From positions 33,622 to 97,621 of the forward strand of contig CANCJV010000007.1 in assembly GCA_947378425.1 (NCBI GenBank): DNA of 64,000 nucleotides. Direction: 5' to 3'. This DNA comes from Synechococcaceae cyanobacterium. Lineage in GTDB: Bacteria > Cyanobacteriota > Cyanobacteriia > PCC-6307 > Cyanobiaceae. Shown here piece by piece: positions 25,825 to 35,699 of the stretch. Every line of letters begins with the position of its first letter. Position 1 is the stretch's first letter. Below the pieces are notes generated by a model. It had not been told where the DNA came from, made no database searches, and saw only the letters and a list, made by a program, of their open reading frames with translations. Made by a program: the position numbers and the translations under genes.

Positions 25825-26355
25825 ATGGTGGATGCCCTGATGTGCCTGCAACCTCGCCAGCGGCAGGAACTGCAGCGTCGTCTTGCCCTGCAGCAGCAGG
25901 AACAGCGCTGGCATGGCGGACTGCCGGTGTTGCTTCTCGATCGCTGCTGGTTGCGCCTGGACCATGTGCGGATCGATCAGCTGGCGAGCCGGCTGCCCCC
26001 GGATGCCAGCCGCGAGGCGCCCGAACTGGCCCTGTATCGCGAGCTGCTGGCGGCAGGCCAGCAGGGGTGGCAGGCGCAACAACAGTGCTGGCAGGAGTTC
26101 GGCGGCGAAGCCTGTCGAGAAGCCCTGCAGCGCTTCTGGATGGCTCAGGAGCGGGGCAACCAGGGCTGGACCCTGGAGCGCTATTTAGGGCTGTTGCAGG
26201 AGTACCGGCAGCGCTTCCAGAGCCAGGCATGCCGTCCCCTGCCGCTGCTGGTGCTCGCCCGGGCGGGGATCCCGGCAACCAGCCAGCACAGCTTGCACTG
26301 GCTTCACGCCGAAGGCGATCCTGTCCGTCGCTCGATGCGCCACACTTGCGCCTGA
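25825..26355 (+). CDS. protein of unknown function (176 aa)
   Basis: Starts at the ATG at 25825, with AGGGG ten bases and AAGG four bases upstream; an earlier frame opening at 25717 is less protein-like. It is rich in Gln, Arg, Leu and Trp, predicted mostly helical and soluble, with motifs such as LQPRQRQELQRRLALQQQEQ and ERYLGLLQEYRQRF. No family recognised. Its TGA is directly followed by the ATG of the next gene (TGAATG), so the two form a coupled pair. Confidence 0.7.
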   Translation: MVDALMCLQPRQRQELQRRLALQQQEQRWHGGLPVLLLDRCWLRLDHVRIDQLASRLPPDASREAPELALYRELLAAGQQGWQAQQQCWQEFGGEACREALQRFWMAQERGNQGWTLERYLGLLQEYRQRFQSQACRPLPLLVLARAGIPATSQHSLHWLHAEGDPVRRSMRHTCA

Positions 26356-27075
26356 ATGCGTGCTGCGGGCATGGCCGACGACACCAACACTCCCCAGGCC
26401 GACGCGGGTGCCGAGGCATCGGGCCGCGATCGTCGGGACGGGACTCCACGCGAAGGCAGGCAGCGGGAAGGCGGCCAACGGGAAGGGGGTCCACGCCAGG
26501 GAGGCCAGCGCGATGCCGGTGGTTTCCGCATCCGCTTGAGCGACAACGAGCTCCAGGCCGCCAGAGCCCTGCAGGAAGCCTTCGGGCTGCGCTCGACCGT
26601 GGCCGTGCTCGGTTTTGCCCTGCGCACCCTGGCCCAGCAACTGGAGGCCGGACAACTCACTGAGCTGGTGGCCCAGCAGCAAGCCCAGGCCGGACAACGG
26701 CCCGCCGGCACCCCTGCAGCACGCGCTGGTGGTGGTGGCGAACGGGACGGACGCCGCGGCGAGGGCCGGGGCCCGGGGGCTGGCGCTGGTGGCGCTGGCG
26801 GTAGCCGTAGTCAGCGGATCGACCCATTCGCCAGGCCCAGCCGTCCGGCAGCGCCCAAGTCTGAGCCTGAGATCGCTGAAGAGCAGGGCTCAGCCCAGGA
26901 AGGAGCTGAGGCGGCAGTTGCCGAGCAGGAGCAGGAAGGGCCAGGCGTTGACGTCACGACGGGTTCCGAGACGGAATCATCGGCCGCTGATCCGGCCGCT
27001 GATCCGGCCGCTACCAACGGCCAGCCCGTGACTGCGGAGGCGGACGCCGCCGCAGTGAACCCCGGCGTCGCCTGA
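26356..27075 (+). CDS. low-complexity protein with a short conserved helical core
   Basis: 239 residues, abutting the upstream stop. Residues 28-55 are degenerate Arg-Glu-Gly-Gly repeats (Q-R-E-G-G and similar). A compact core follows at about residues 56-98 (FRIRLSDNELQAARALQEAF, then STVAVLGFALRTLAQQLE), which resembles a ribbon-helix-helix-like or helix-turn-helix element. The rest is Gly/Arg-rich and then Glu/Ala-rich, ending in near-perfect 12-base DNA repeats (Ala-Asp-Pro-Ala, about 26.99-27.01 kb). The mixed basic-then-acidic layout suggests an intrinsically disordered nucleic-acid-associated protein, which is inference. trpS begins 15 bases later. Confidence 0.68.
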   Translation: MRAAGMADDTNTPQADAGAEASGRDRRDGTPREGRQREGGQREGGPRQGGQRDAGGFRIRLSDNELQAARALQEAFGLRSTVAVLGFALRTLAQQLEAGQLTELVAQQQAQAGQRPAGTPAARAGGGGERDGRRGEGRGPGAGAGGAGGSRSQRIDPFARPSRPAAPKSEPEIAEEQGSAQEGAEAAVAEQEQEGPGVDVTTGSETESSAADPAADPAATNGQPVTAEADAAAVNPGVA

Positions 27076-27089
27076 GGCCAGTCAGCTCG

Positions 27090-28163
27090 ATGCCAGTGCC
27101 AGTGTCCAGCACCATGCCTCCTGGCCCCGCAGGGCCAACAGAGCGACCGCGGGTACTCTCGGGGGTCCAGCCCACCGGGGCCCTCCACCTGGGCAACTGG
27201 CTTGGGGCGATCCGCAATTGGGTGGATCTGCAGAGCAGCCACGACACTTTTTTCTGTGTCGTCGATCTGCACGCCATCACGGTGCCCCACGAGCCGGCCC
27301 GACTGGCCGAGGACACCCTCACCACCGCGGCCCTCTACCTGGCCTGTGGCATTGATCCTCAGCGCTCCACGGTCTTCGTTCAGAGCCACGTCAGCGCCCA
27401 CAGCGAGCTGTGCTGGCTGCTGAATTGCGTCACCCCGCTGAACTGGCTGGAGCGCATGATCCAGTTCAAGGAGAAGGCCGTCAAACAGGGCTCGGAGGTG
27501 TCGGCCGGCCTGCTCGATTACCCGGTCCTGATGGCGGCCGACATTCTTCTCTATGACGCCGACCGGGTGCCGGTGGGGGAAGACCAGAAACAGCATCTCG
27601 AACTGGCCCGCGACATCGCCCAGCAACGGATCAACGCCCGCTTTGGCCGCCGGGACAGCGACGGCGACCTGATCCCGATCCTCAAGGTTCCCGAGCCGCT
27701 GATCCTCAGGGAGGGGGCCCGGGTGATGAGCCTCACCGACGGCCGCAGCAAGATGAGCAAAAGTGATGCCAATGAGGGTTCGCGCGTCACCCTGCTGGAT
27801 CCACCGGAGCTGATCCTCCGCAAGATCAAGCGCGCCAAGACCGACCCCCAGATGGGCCTGGAGTTCGGCAACCCCGAGCGCCCCGAGGCCGACAATCTGC
27901 TGGGGCTCTATGCGCTGCTGGCGGGCCGCAGCCGCGAGGCTGCCGCCGCTGAATGCGCCGCCATGGGCTGGGGCACCTTCAAGCCGCTGCTGGCCGAAGC
28001 CGTGGTGGCAGCCCTGGCCCCCTTGCAAGAGCGCTACAGCGAGCTGCGCAGCGATCCCCAGTACCTGACTGAGGTGCTCCGCCAGGGCCGCGAACGGGCC
28101 AGTGGCGTGGCTGAGGCCACCCTGGCTCGGGTGCGCCAGGCTCTGGGCTTCCTGTCGTCGTGA
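27090..28163 (+). CDS. trpS: tryptophanyl-tRNA synthetase
   Basis: Class I aminoacyl-tRNA synthetase. 357 residues, with a short extension before the domain. The HIGH-type motif is TGALHLGNW and the second signature is KMSKSD. Other family segments are VDLHAIT, SELCWLLNCVTPLNWLERM and PVGEDQKQHLELARDIA. Start at 27090; an ATG 24 bases further in is possible. It lies 15 bases after the low-complexity protein gene, so a shared transcript is likely. Confidence 0.97.
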   Translation: MPVPVSSTMPPGPAGPTERPRVLSGVQPTGALHLGNWLGAIRNWVDLQSSHDTFFCVVDLHAITVPHEPARLAEDTLTTAALYLACGIDPQRSTVFVQSHVSAHSELCWLLNCVTPLNWLERMIQFKEKAVKQGSEVSAGLLDYPVLMAADILLYDADRVPVGEDQKQHLELARDIAQQRINARFGRRDSDGDLIPILKVPEPLILREGARVMSLTDGRSKMSKSDANEGSRVTLLDPPELILRKIKRAKTDPQMGLEFGNPERPEADNLLGLYALLAGRSREAAAAECAAMGWGTFKPLLAEAVVAALAPLQERYSELRSDPQYLTEVLRQGRERASGVAEATLARVRQALGFLSS

Positions 28164-28351
28164 CCCAGTCCTGACGCCAGGCCTGGGCCGGCGCAACGGG
28201 AGTGTGGAAGCCTCCCCAGCTCAGAGCGGGAACGCTCATGGCTGCCCTGGGCTGGGAGCGGTCCACGATCATGGGCTCGTTACGGGCTGGCACGGAGCTG
28301 GCGAGGCCTGGCGGTGGGGCCTGAAGGTCTCGCTGGCAGACATCGCTGTGA

Positions 28352-28843
28352 TCAGGGCTCGAGGTAGATCACCCGTCCGCGCTCGTCGTTGCCCACATCC
28401 AGCAACTGGCGATGGAGCAAGCGCTCGATCTCGGCATAGACCACCTCGCTGTCGGCTCCATGGGGCAGCTGCAGGTCCAGCAGGGCGTCATTGATGGTGA
28501 AGCCCTGGTGACCGGATCGCCGGGCCAACTGCAGCAGTTGGCGCTCCAACGACGGCAGGCGGGAGGACTCGGCGGCGCTTAGGGCGTCCTGAAGCAGCAG
28601 GGACTGGTTGGCCTTCTGAACCAGATCCGGGATCAGCAACAGATCCAGCAGTTGGCCCACATAGCAGAAGCCGAAGGTGAACAGCCAGAGCATGCCGGTG
28701 ATCGGCCGTCGGTTGTAGAAGCGTTGCAGGCCGCAGACCCCAACCAGGGACAGACACCAGAGCAGGTAACTCACGGCGATGCTGCGGCGCTCGGCTCCAG
28801 CCGCCGCAGCGAGCAGGGTGGAGGGAGTTGGAGGAAGGGTCAC
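28352..28843 (-). CDS. TM2-domain membrane protein
   Basis: 163 residues. Residues about 22-80 form a TM2 domain: two hydrophobic helices (SYLLWCLSLVGVCGLQRFYN and ITGMLWLFTFGFCYVGQLLD) with the G-x-x-R-F-Y-x-x-x-x-x-x-G signature between them and a D-L-L-L-I-P-D end. The C-terminal half is a polar region with a winged-helix-like appearance (SEVVYAEIERLLHRQLLDVG). TM2 proteins are of unknown function and often regulatory. Reads toward trpS. Confidence 0.85.
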   Translation of the reverse strand: MTLPPTPSTLLAAAAGAERRSIAVSYLLWCLSLVGVCGLQRFYNRRPITGMLWLFTFGFCYVGQLLDLLLIPDLVQKANQSLLLQDALSAAESSRLPSLERQLLQLARRSGHQGFTINDALLDLQLPHGADSEVVYAEIERLLHRQLLDVGNDERGRVIYLEP

Positions 28844-28992
28844 CGCAGCCGATTGTGGCCGTTTTCACCGTAGAGCCCTTGGCCGCAGCCCGGGCTCCCT
28901 CCGGGGCCGCATCGCCCATAGCCACAGGGGGCGAGCAACAGACGAGGGGAACGCCGCTACACTTCTGCCCATGAAATAACCATGAGCACAAG

Positions 28993-29895
28993 ATGAAAGA
29001 GTTGACCAGGCGCCAACCATCAGAACTCCCCCGAATTCTGAAGCTGGCAGGATTCGGACTCTACGTGCTGTTTGTCTGCAATCTGCTCAGCAACATCCTG
29101 CCATCTCGGTTGGTCGATCCGACCTGGCAATGGACTGCCATCACGGCCTTGCAGAACTTTGCCTTCCTGCCCGTCATCGGCACCTGTCTGCTGCTGCTGG
29201 GAATCCATCTTGAGGTGAGGGCCACGGGCCGGGCACCGATGCTGGTCCGCAGGGTATGTGCGTGCGCCTGCGTTGGCTTTCTGCTGTTGATTCCCTTGCA
29301 GGCTTCAGCCATCTGGCGATTGGGAATCGCGCTTGAGATACCGGCAGAGCGCATGATGGATACCATTGAAGCCGCCAGCAGCGAAATCGCTTCAAGCCAG
29401 AACCTGAGCGAACTCAACACTGCCCTGGGCAAACTCCCTGGATCTCCAAATTTGCCGCCGGGTTTCAACCAACCCCTGGCAAAAGTGCGCCAAAGCATGC
29501 TGATCAAGCTCGACGACGATCTGGGCAGGCTTCGCAACAGTCAGAAGGAGCGTATCGCTGGCCGCAGAGTCACCCAGTCCTTCCAGTTTGCCAAAACGGC
29601 CCTGATCAGCCTGGTGTTCGCGATTTTTTTTGGCGCCGTGGCTGGATTTCCAAATCCGCGCCTGCCGGCCAGGCTGGCAGCGGCCAATCCGTTCACGCTG
29701 ATCTCGAAAAGGATTGTCAAGTGGGAGCGTCAATCGTCGGCCAAACGACGATCAGGTCAGGGCTCCAGTAAACCTGGTCCTGCCGAGGTGGTCCTGAAAG
29801 CAATCAGGAGACAGATCAAGTTCGTCCAGCGCCGGGGCGAGGCTCGAAAGCTGGCCGCAGAGGCCCAGGCATCACGCCCTTCCAGACGTCGTTAG
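28993..29895 (+). CDS. HpsJ-like membrane protein
   Basis: 300 residues. Four hydrophobic helices are visible, near residues 16-38, 55-75, 88-112 and 195-215, with the loop between the third and fourth holding a helical region of about 80 residues. The arrangement and the segment NLLSNILPSRLVDPTWQWTA resemble HpsJ, a protein of hormogonium-polysaccharide loci in filamentous cyanobacteria that is also widespread in unicellular ones. A strongly basic C-terminal tail follows. The role here is unknown. The ATG at 28993 starts the frame. Confidence 0.68.
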   Translation: MKELTRRQPSELPRILKLAGFGLYVLFVCNLLSNILPSRLVDPTWQWTAITALQNFAFLPVIGTCLLLLGIHLEVRATGRAPMLVRRVCACACVGFLLLIPLQASAIWRLGIALEIPAERMMDTIEAASSEIASSQNLSELNTALGKLPGSPNLPPGFNQPLAKVRQSMLIKLDDDLGRLRNSQKERIAGRRVTQSFQFAKTALISLVFAIFFGAVAGFPNPRLPARLAAANPFTLISKRIVKWERQSSAKRRSGQGSSKPGPAEVVLKAIRRQIKFVQRRGEARKLAAEAQASRPSRRR

Positions 29896-29914
29896 GCCTC
29901 CCCGATCGGAGGCC
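29895..29914 (+). terminator. hairpin after the HpsJ-like gene
   Basis: Perfect 7-base stem GGCCTCC / GGAGGCC with a 6-base loop, starting at the last base of the TAG stop. No T-run, so intrinsic termination is uncertain. Confidence 0.4.
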
Positions 29915-29960
29915 CGAAGCGAGTCCGTAGGATGAGAACCCTTCCCCGACCTGTGATTCC

Positions 29961-31790
29961 GTGACCAGCTCCCCGATGGCCGTAAGTCCCCAGACGGCAT
30001 CGAGCGAGAGCACCACAACGGCCATCCAGCTGCCCAGAACGAGCGAAAGCCCGGTTTTGCTGCGCATCCGCCACTCGATGAGCCATGTGCTGGCGATGGC
30101 GGTGCAACGCCTGTTTCCCAAAGCCCAGGTCACGATCGGCCCCTGGACCGAGAACGGCTTCTATTACGACTTCGACAACCCCGAGCCCTTCACCGAGGCC
30201 GATCTCAAGGCGATCCGCAAGGAGATGCTGAAGATCATCGGTGCCCGCCTGCCCCTGGAGCGCATCGAAGTCAGCCGCGAGGAGGCCGAACGGCGCATCA
30301 GCCAGCAGAACGAGCCCTACAAACTGGAAATTCTGGCTGGCCTGCAGGAGCCGATCACGCTCTACACCCTGGGCGAGCAGTGGTGGGACCTCTGTGCCGG
30401 CCCCCATGTGGCCAACACCAGTGAGCTCAACCCCAAGGCCTTCGCCCTGGAGAGCGTGGCGGGGGCTTACTGGCGGGGCGACGAGACCAGAGCCCAGCTG
30501 CAGCGCATCTATGGAACGGCCTGGGAAACGGCCGAACAACTGGCGGAATACCAGCGCCGTAAGCAGGAAGCGCTAAGGCGTGACCATCGCCGGCTGGGCA
30601 CCGACCTGGATCTCTTCTCGATCGAAGATGAGGCCGGCGCCGGCCTGGTGTTCTGGCATCCGCGCGGCGCCCGCATGCGCCTGCTGATCGAGGACTTCTG
30701 GCGCCAGGCCCACTTCGACGACGGCTACGAGCTGCTCTACACCCCCCATGTCGCCGACATTGAGTTGTGGCGGACCTCCGGCCATCTCGACTTCTACGCC
30801 GAGAGCATGTTTGGCCCGATGCAGGTGGACGAGCGCCAGTACCAGCTCAAGCCGATGAACTGTCCCTTCCACGTGCTCACCTATGCCAGCCGGCTGCGCT
30901 CCTATCGCGAATTGCCGATCCGCTGGGCCGAGCTCGGCACTGTCTACCGCTACGAACGCCCCGGCGTGATGCACGGGCTGATGCGGGTGCGGGGCTTCAC
31001 CCAGGACGACGCCCATGTGTTCTGCCTGCCGGATCAGATCGGCGATGAGATCCTGCGGGTGCTGAATCTCACCGAGCGCATCCTCAGCACCTTTGATTTC
31101 CGCAACTACGAGATCAACCTCTCCACCCGACCGGAGAAGTCGATCGGCGACGACGCGGTCTGGGATCTGGCGACCGCCGGCCTGATCGAGGCTCTCGAGC
31201 GCAAGGGCTGGCCCTACAAGGTCGATGAGGGCGGGGGCGCCTTTTATGGCCCCAAGATCGATCTCAAGATCGAAGATGCCATTGGCCGCCTCTGGCAGTG
31301 CTCAACGATTCAGCTCGATTTCAATCTGCCGGAGCGCTTCGACCTCGAGTACGTGGCGGCTGACGGCAGCCGCCAGCGCCCGATCATGATTCACCGGGCG
31401 ATCTTCGGCTCGCTGGAGCGCTTCTTCGGCATCATGACCGAGAACTACGCCGGCGATTTTCCCTTCTGGCTGGCGCCGGAGCAGATCCGGCTGCTGCCGG
31501 TCACCGATGAGGTGTTGCCCTACGCCGAATCCCTGCATCGACAGCTGGTGCAGCAGGGGGTGCGGGCGAGCATCGATCGCAGTGGCGAACGGCTCGGCAA
31601 GCTGATTCGTAATGGTGAACAGATGAAGATTCCCGTGTTGGCTGTCATCGGTGCCAAGGAGGCTGAAACCCAGACCATCAGCCTGCGCAGCCGCCGAGAC
31701 GGCGATCTCGGTGCCCTCCCCCTGGCCGAGTTGATCTCCAGGGGCACCAGTGCCAACCAGCAGCGCCTTGCCGGCCTGGGCGAAAGCTGA
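29961..31790 (+). CDS. thrS: threonyl-tRNA synthetase, short form without TGS domain
   Basis: 609 residues starting at GTG 29961. After about 30 Ser/Thr-rich residues it begins directly at the editing-domain (SAD) helix (IRHSMSHVLAMAVQRLFPKA), so the N-terminal TGS domain of the E. coli enzyme is missing. This is the usual picocyanobacterial form. Class II motifs follow: the motif 2 arginine loop region YRYERPGVMHGLMRVRGFTQ, the zinc-site NCPFH, the SAD C-x-x-x-H equivalent DLCAGPHV, and motif 3 near the IFGSLERFFG end. The C-terminal anticodon domain begins at about residue 500. Confidence 0.97.
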   Translation: MTSSPMAVSPQTASSESTTTAIQLPRTSESPVLLRIRHSMSHVLAMAVQRLFPKAQVTIGPWTENGFYYDFDNPEPFTEADLKAIRKEMLKIIGARLPLERIEVSREEAERRISQQNEPYKLEILAGLQEPITLYTLGEQWWDLCAGPHVANTSELNPKAFALESVAGAYWRGDETRAQLQRIYGTAWETAEQLAEYQRRKQEALRRDHRRLGTDLDLFSIEDEAGAGLVFWHPRGARMRLLIEDFWRQAHFDDGYELLYTPHVADIELWRTSGHLDFYAESMFGPMQVDERQYQLKPMNCPFHVLTYASRLRSYRELPIRWAELGTVYRYERPGVMHGLMRVRGFTQDDAHVFCLPDQIGDEILRVLNLTERILSTFDFRNYEINLSTRPEKSIGDDAVWDLATAGLIEALERKGWPYKVDEGGGAFYGPKIDLKIEDAIGRLWQCSTIQLDFNLPERFDLEYVAADGSRQRPIMIHRAIFGSLERFFGIMTENYAGDFPFWLAPEQIRLLPVTDEVLPYAESLHRQLVQQGVRASIDRSGERLGKLIRNGEQMKIPVLAVIGAKEAETQTISLRSRRDGDLGALPLAELISRGTSANQQRLAGLGES

Positions 31791-31861
31791 TCGGCGCCGG
31801 TTGCTCTTGGCAAGGGTGATTGCCACCACTCCCTCAACCCTCATTCCAACAGGTTTCGGCC

Positions 31862-32911
31862 ATGACCACTCTGCTGGCCGGCGATATCGGCGGCACCAAA
31901 ACCCTGCTGAGCCTCCACGACGCCGCCAGCCTGGAGCCCCTCGCCAGCCGCCGCTATCTCTCAGCCGACTGGGATGACCTGGGGGCGATGGTGCTGGATT
32001 TTCTGCTGGAGGGCGACGGCCAGGGCCTGGAGCGGCCCAGCACGGCCTGCCTGGCGGTCGCCGGTCCTGTGCACGGCGGTCGGGCCCAGCTCACCAACCT
32101 CAGCTGGAGCCTCGAAGAGCAGGCCCTGGCCCGCTGTTGCGGTCTTGCGCGGCTGGAGCTGGTCAACGATTTCGCCGTGCTGATCTACGGATTGCCCCAT
32201 CTGCAGGCGAACCAGGTGGTCAGCGTGTGCCCTGGCGAGGCGGTGGCGAAGGCGCCCCTGCTGATTCTGGGGGCCGGCACCGGGCTCGGGGTGGCGCTGG
32301 GGGTTCACACGAGCACCGGCCTCCAGGCCCTGGCCAGCGAGGCGTCCCACGGCGAATTCGCCCCTCGCAGCCAGCAGGAGTGGGACCTGAAGCAATGGAT
32401 CCAGGCCGATCGCCAGCTCGAACGGCTGTCGATCGAGCGGGTGGTCAGCGGCACCGGCCTCGGGGATGTGGCCCGCTGGCTGCTGGCCTGCCGCGATCCC
32501 CAGGGTCTGCACCCCCTGCAGGCTCACGCGAGCCGCTGGCAGGCCGGAGCGCTTGCGCCCGAAACCGGCGGAGCGCCGAGCGGTCAGCCGGCCGATCTGC
32601 CCGCCGCCGTGGCCGAGGCCGCCGCCGCTGGCGAGGTCCTGGCCCTTGAGGCCCTCGATCTCTGGCTGGGGGCCTATGGATCGGTCTGTGGCGATCTGGC
32701 TCTGGCCAGTCTCTGCCGCGGTGGCATCTGGCTGGGGGGCGGTACGGCGGGCAAGTTGCTGGAGGGACTGTGCTCCCGGCGCTTCCGGGAAGCCTTTCTG
32801 GCCAAGGGCCGGTTGCGGGCGGTGCTCGAGCCGATGCCGATCCAGGCCGTGATCGATCCCAGCTTCGGCAGTTTCAGCGCTGCCTGCCGCGCCCGGATGC
32901 TGCTCGATTGA
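31862..32911 (+). CDS. glk: glucokinase
   Basis: 349 residues from the ATG at 31862; an earlier frame opening at 31820 is a read-through of intergenic sequence. The ATP-phosphate motif AGDIGGTKT at residues 6-14 and the GAGTGLGVALG segment are those of bacterial Glk (non-ROK type), and ELVNDF carries the catalytic Asp. It phosphorylates glucose, for example after glycogen breakdown. Lies 71 bases after thrS and 45 bases before thrB. Confidence 0.93.
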   Translation: MTTLLAGDIGGTKTLLSLHDAASLEPLASRRYLSADWDDLGAMVLDFLLEGDGQGLERPSTACLAVAGPVHGGRAQLTNLSWSLEEQALARCCGLARLELVNDFAVLIYGLPHLQANQVVSVCPGEAVAKAPLLILGAGTGLGVALGVHTSTGLQALASEASHGEFAPRSQQEWDLKQWIQADRQLERLSIERVVSGTGLGDVARWLLACRDPQGLHPLQAHASRWQAGALAPETGGAPSGQPADLPAAVAEAAAAGEVLALEALDLWLGAYGSVCGDLALASLCRGGIWLGGGTAGKLLEGLCSRRFREAFLAKGRLRAVLEPMPIQAVIDPSFGSFSAACRARMLLD

Positions 32912-32956
32912 GCCTGACCCATCGACTGCGACACTGGACCCAGTAAGACGACCTCG

Positions 32957-33910
32957 ATGGTGCGCCCTAGCCTCGGCCAAGGGGTGGTGGTGGAGGTCCC
33001 CGCCACCACGGCCAACCTCGGCCCCGGTTTTGACTGCCTCGGCGCAGCTCTGGAGCTGGGCAATCGCTTCGAACTGCGGGTGATCGAGGGTGGTGGTGAA
33101 CGCTTCGACCTGATCATCGAAGGCAGCGAAGGGGCCCATTTGCGCGGCGGCCCCGACAACCTCATCTATCGCTCCGCCCAGCGGGTGTGGAAGGAGGCCG
33201 GCAAGGAACCGGTGGCCTTGGAGGCCAGGGTGCAGCTGGCCGTGCCGCCCGCCCGGGGCCTGGGCAGCAGCGCCACGGCGATCGTCGCCGGGCTGATCGG
33301 CGCCAATGCCCTGGTCGGCGAACCCCTGAGCAAGGAGAAGTTGCTGGAGCTGGCCATCGACATCGAGGGGCACCCTGACAACGTCGTGCCGTCCCTGGTC
33401 GGCGGGCTGTGCCTGACCGCCCGCGCCGCCTCCCATCGCTGGAGGGTGGTGCGCTGTGAGTGGGCCACCAACGTCCAGGCGGTGGTGGCCATCCCCTCGA
33501 TCCGCCTCAGTACCGCCGAAGCGCGGCGCGCCATGCCCCGCAGCATTCCGATCAGTGATGCCGTCATCAATCTCGGTGCCTTGACCCTGCTGCTCCAGGG
33601 GCTGCGCACGGGTAACGGCGATCTGATCGCCGACGGCATGCACGACCGCATCCATGAGCCCTACCGCTGGGGTCTGATCCAGGGGGGGAAGGCCGTGCGC
33701 CAGGCGGCCCTGGACGCCGGGGCCTGGGGCTGCGTGATCAGCGGCGCCGGACCGACGCTGCTGGCCCTGGGGCCCCCCTCCGTCGCCGAGGCGGTGAGCG
33801 CGGCGATGGTGGAGGCCTGGCGCCGGGAAGGGGTGAGCAGCCGCGGCGAGGTGCTTCAGCCCCAGCACGAAGGCAGCCGTTGGAGCCATCTGCCGACGCT
33901 GGTCGCCTGA
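32957..33910 (+). CDS. thrB: homoserine kinase
   Basis: GHMP-family kinase of threonine synthesis, 317 residues. Signatures: the N-terminal PATTANLGPGFDCLG, the ATP-binding PPARGLGSSATAIVAGLIGA and the C-terminal WGCVISGAGPTLLAL. The Ser and Lys residues expected in the active site are in these loops. Start ATG 32957. Same direction as glk and ndhD; neighbours are not metabolically linked except through thrS. Confidence 0.96.
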   Translation: MVRPSLGQGVVVEVPATTANLGPGFDCLGAALELGNRFELRVIEGGGERFDLIIEGSEGAHLRGGPDNLIYRSAQRVWKEAGKEPVALEARVQLAVPPARGLGSSATAIVAGLIGANALVGEPLSKEKLLELAIDIEGHPDNVVPSLVGGLCLTARAASHRWRVVRCEWATNVQAVVAIPSIRLSTAEARRAMPRSIPISDAVINLGALTLLLQGLRTGNGDLIADGMHDRIHEPYRWGLIQGGKAVRQAALDAGAWGCVISGAGPTLLALGPPSVAEAVSAAMVEAWRREGVSSRGEVLQPQHEGSRWSHLPTLVA

Positions 33911-34124
33911 GCCCTCCGCCAGCCGATCAGCGACCCCTCCAGTGGACGCAGCGCCCGCCGCTGCACCCGGTTGAGCTGTCACCCCAGCCAACGCCCCAGC
34001 CCGATTCGCCCCTAGCACAGGCCATGAGTACTTCTACTCAACTGATAGATTCCTGCATCGAAGAATCCGCTCCAGTCCCAGGACTTGCGGCCGATGCTTC
34101 CCATGTCACCAGCTGGATGTAGTG

Positions 34125-35699
34125 ATGGACGCCACCCTGCCCATTTCGGCCGCGTCCTCGCTCCCGGCGGCCTTTCCATGGCTCAGCCTGATCGTGCTGC
34201 TGCCGGCGGCTGCGGCCCTGCTGATGCCCCTGCTGCCCGGCGATGCGGACGATCCCAGGCTGCCCCGACTCCTGGCCCTGGCCACCCTGGGCGTCGATCT
34301 GGCCCTGATGCTGTGGGTGTTCAGCCGTCATTTCGATGGCAGCATCGCCGAGCTGCAATTGGTGGAGCGGCTGCCGTGGGTTCCCGCTCTGGGCCTGGAA
34401 TGGTCCCTGGCCGCCGACGGCCTGTCGGCGCCCGTGGTGGTGCTCAGCGGTCTGGTCACCCTGCTCGCGGTGGCTGCCAGCTGGAACGTCAATCGCAAGA
34501 CCCGCCTCTATTTCGGCCTGCTGCTGGTCCAGGCCTCGGCCCAGGGGCTGGTGTTCCTCTCCCAGGATTTCCTGCTGTTCTTCCTGGCCTGGGAACTGGA
34601 ACTGGTGCCGGTCTACCTTCTGATCGCCATCTGGGGCGGCAAGCAGCGCCAGTACGCCGCGACCAAATTCATTCTCTACACCGCCACCGCCTCCCTCCTG
34701 ATCCTGCTCAGCGGCCTGGCCCTGGCCCTCTCCGGTGACGGTTTCACCCTCAATCTTTCGGAACTGGCGGCCCGCTCTCCGGGGGGGACCTTCGGCCTGC
34801 TCTGCTATCTCGGCTTCCTGATCGGTTTTGGTGTCAAGCTGCCGATCTTCCCTCTCCACACCTGGCTTCCCGATGCCCACGGTGAGGCCAACGCCCCGGT
34901 GTCGATGTTGCTGGCCGGGGTGCTTCTGAAGATGGGGGGCTACGCGCTGCTGCGTTTCAACGTGCAGATGCTGCCGGAAATCCATCTGTTGCTGGCTCCC
35001 GCTCTGGTGGTCCTCGGCATTGTCAACATCATCTACGGGGCGCTCAACGCCTTCGCCCAGGACAACGTCAAGCGGCGCATCGCCTGCAGCTCGGTCAGCC
35101 ACATGGGCTTCGTGCTGCTCGGCATCGGTGCCATCGATTCCCTCGGTATGAGTGGCGCCATGCTGCAGATGATCAGCCATGGCCTGATCGCCGCTTCGAT
35201 GTTCTTCGTCACCGGGGTCTTCTACGAGCGCACCAAGACCCTCTCGATTCCCAACATGGGCGGCCTGGCCAAGGCCCTGCCGATCACCTTCGCCTTCTTC
35301 CTGGCCAGTTCCCTGGCCTCGTTGGCCCTGCCTGGCATGAGCGGCTTCATCAGCGAGATCACCGTCTTCCTGGGGGTGACCGCCAACGACGGCTTCACCG
35401 TGCCGTTCCGGGTGCTGACGATCGTCCTGGCCGCCATCGGCCTGGTGCTCACCCCGGTCTATCTGCTCTCCCTGTGTCGCCGCGTGTTCTTCGGCCCCAG
35501 GATCCCCGCTCTGGCGGTGGTCGGCGACATGAGTCCGCGGGAGCTGGTGATCGGCCTCAGCCTGCTGGTGCCCACCCTGGTGATCGGCTTCTGGCCGCGG
35601 GTGGCAATCGATTTCTATCAGGCCAGCACCAACGCCCTGGCGATTGAGCTGAGCAACACCAGCCAATTGGCCTTCAGCCGCTTTCCCCTCTTCGGCTGA
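34125..35699 (+). CDS. ndhD: NDH-1 subunit 4 (NdhD)
   Basis: Membrane-arm proton-pumping subunit of the cyanobacterial NDH-1 complex (respiration and cyclic electron flow). 524 residues from ATG 34125 (a GTG lies directly before it). About 14 hydrophobic helices. Core segments: the helix-5 Glu in [16 protein letters not shown], the helix-7 Lys in [19 protein letters not shown], and [20 protein letters not shown] of helix 8. No partner ndhF was seen beside it, so whether it belongs to the D1/D2 (respiratory) or D3/D4 (CO2-uptake) group cannot be decided from context. Confidence 0.96.
   Translation: MDATLPISAASSLPAAFPWLSLIVLLPAAAALLMPLLPGDADDPRLPRLLALATLGVDLALMLWVFSRHFDGSIAELQLVERLPWVPALGLEWSLAADGLSAPVVVLSGLVTLLAVAASWNVNRKTRLYFGLLLVQASAQGLVFLSQDFLLFFLAWELELVPVYLLIAIWGGKQRQYAATKFILYTATASLLILLSGLALALSGDGFTLNLSELAARSPGGTFGLLCYLGFLIGFGVKLPIFPLHTWLPDAHGEANAPVSMLLAGVLLKMGGYALLRFNVQMLPEIHLLLAPALVVLGIVNIIYGALNAFAQDNVKRRIACSSVSHMGFVLLGIGAIDSLGMSGAMLQMISHGLIAASMFFVTGVFYERTKTLSIPNMGGLAKALPITFAFFLASSLASLALPGMSGFISEITVFLGVTANDGFTVPFRVLTIVLAAIGLVLTPVYLLSLCRRVFFGPRIPALAVVGDMSPRELVIGLSLLVPTLVIGFWPRVAIDFYQASTNALAIELSNTSQLAFSRFPLFG

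Noticed and set aside
31961..34018. Open frame of 685 codons on the minus strand
   Set aside because: Antisense to glk and thrB, both of which carry complete family motifs.
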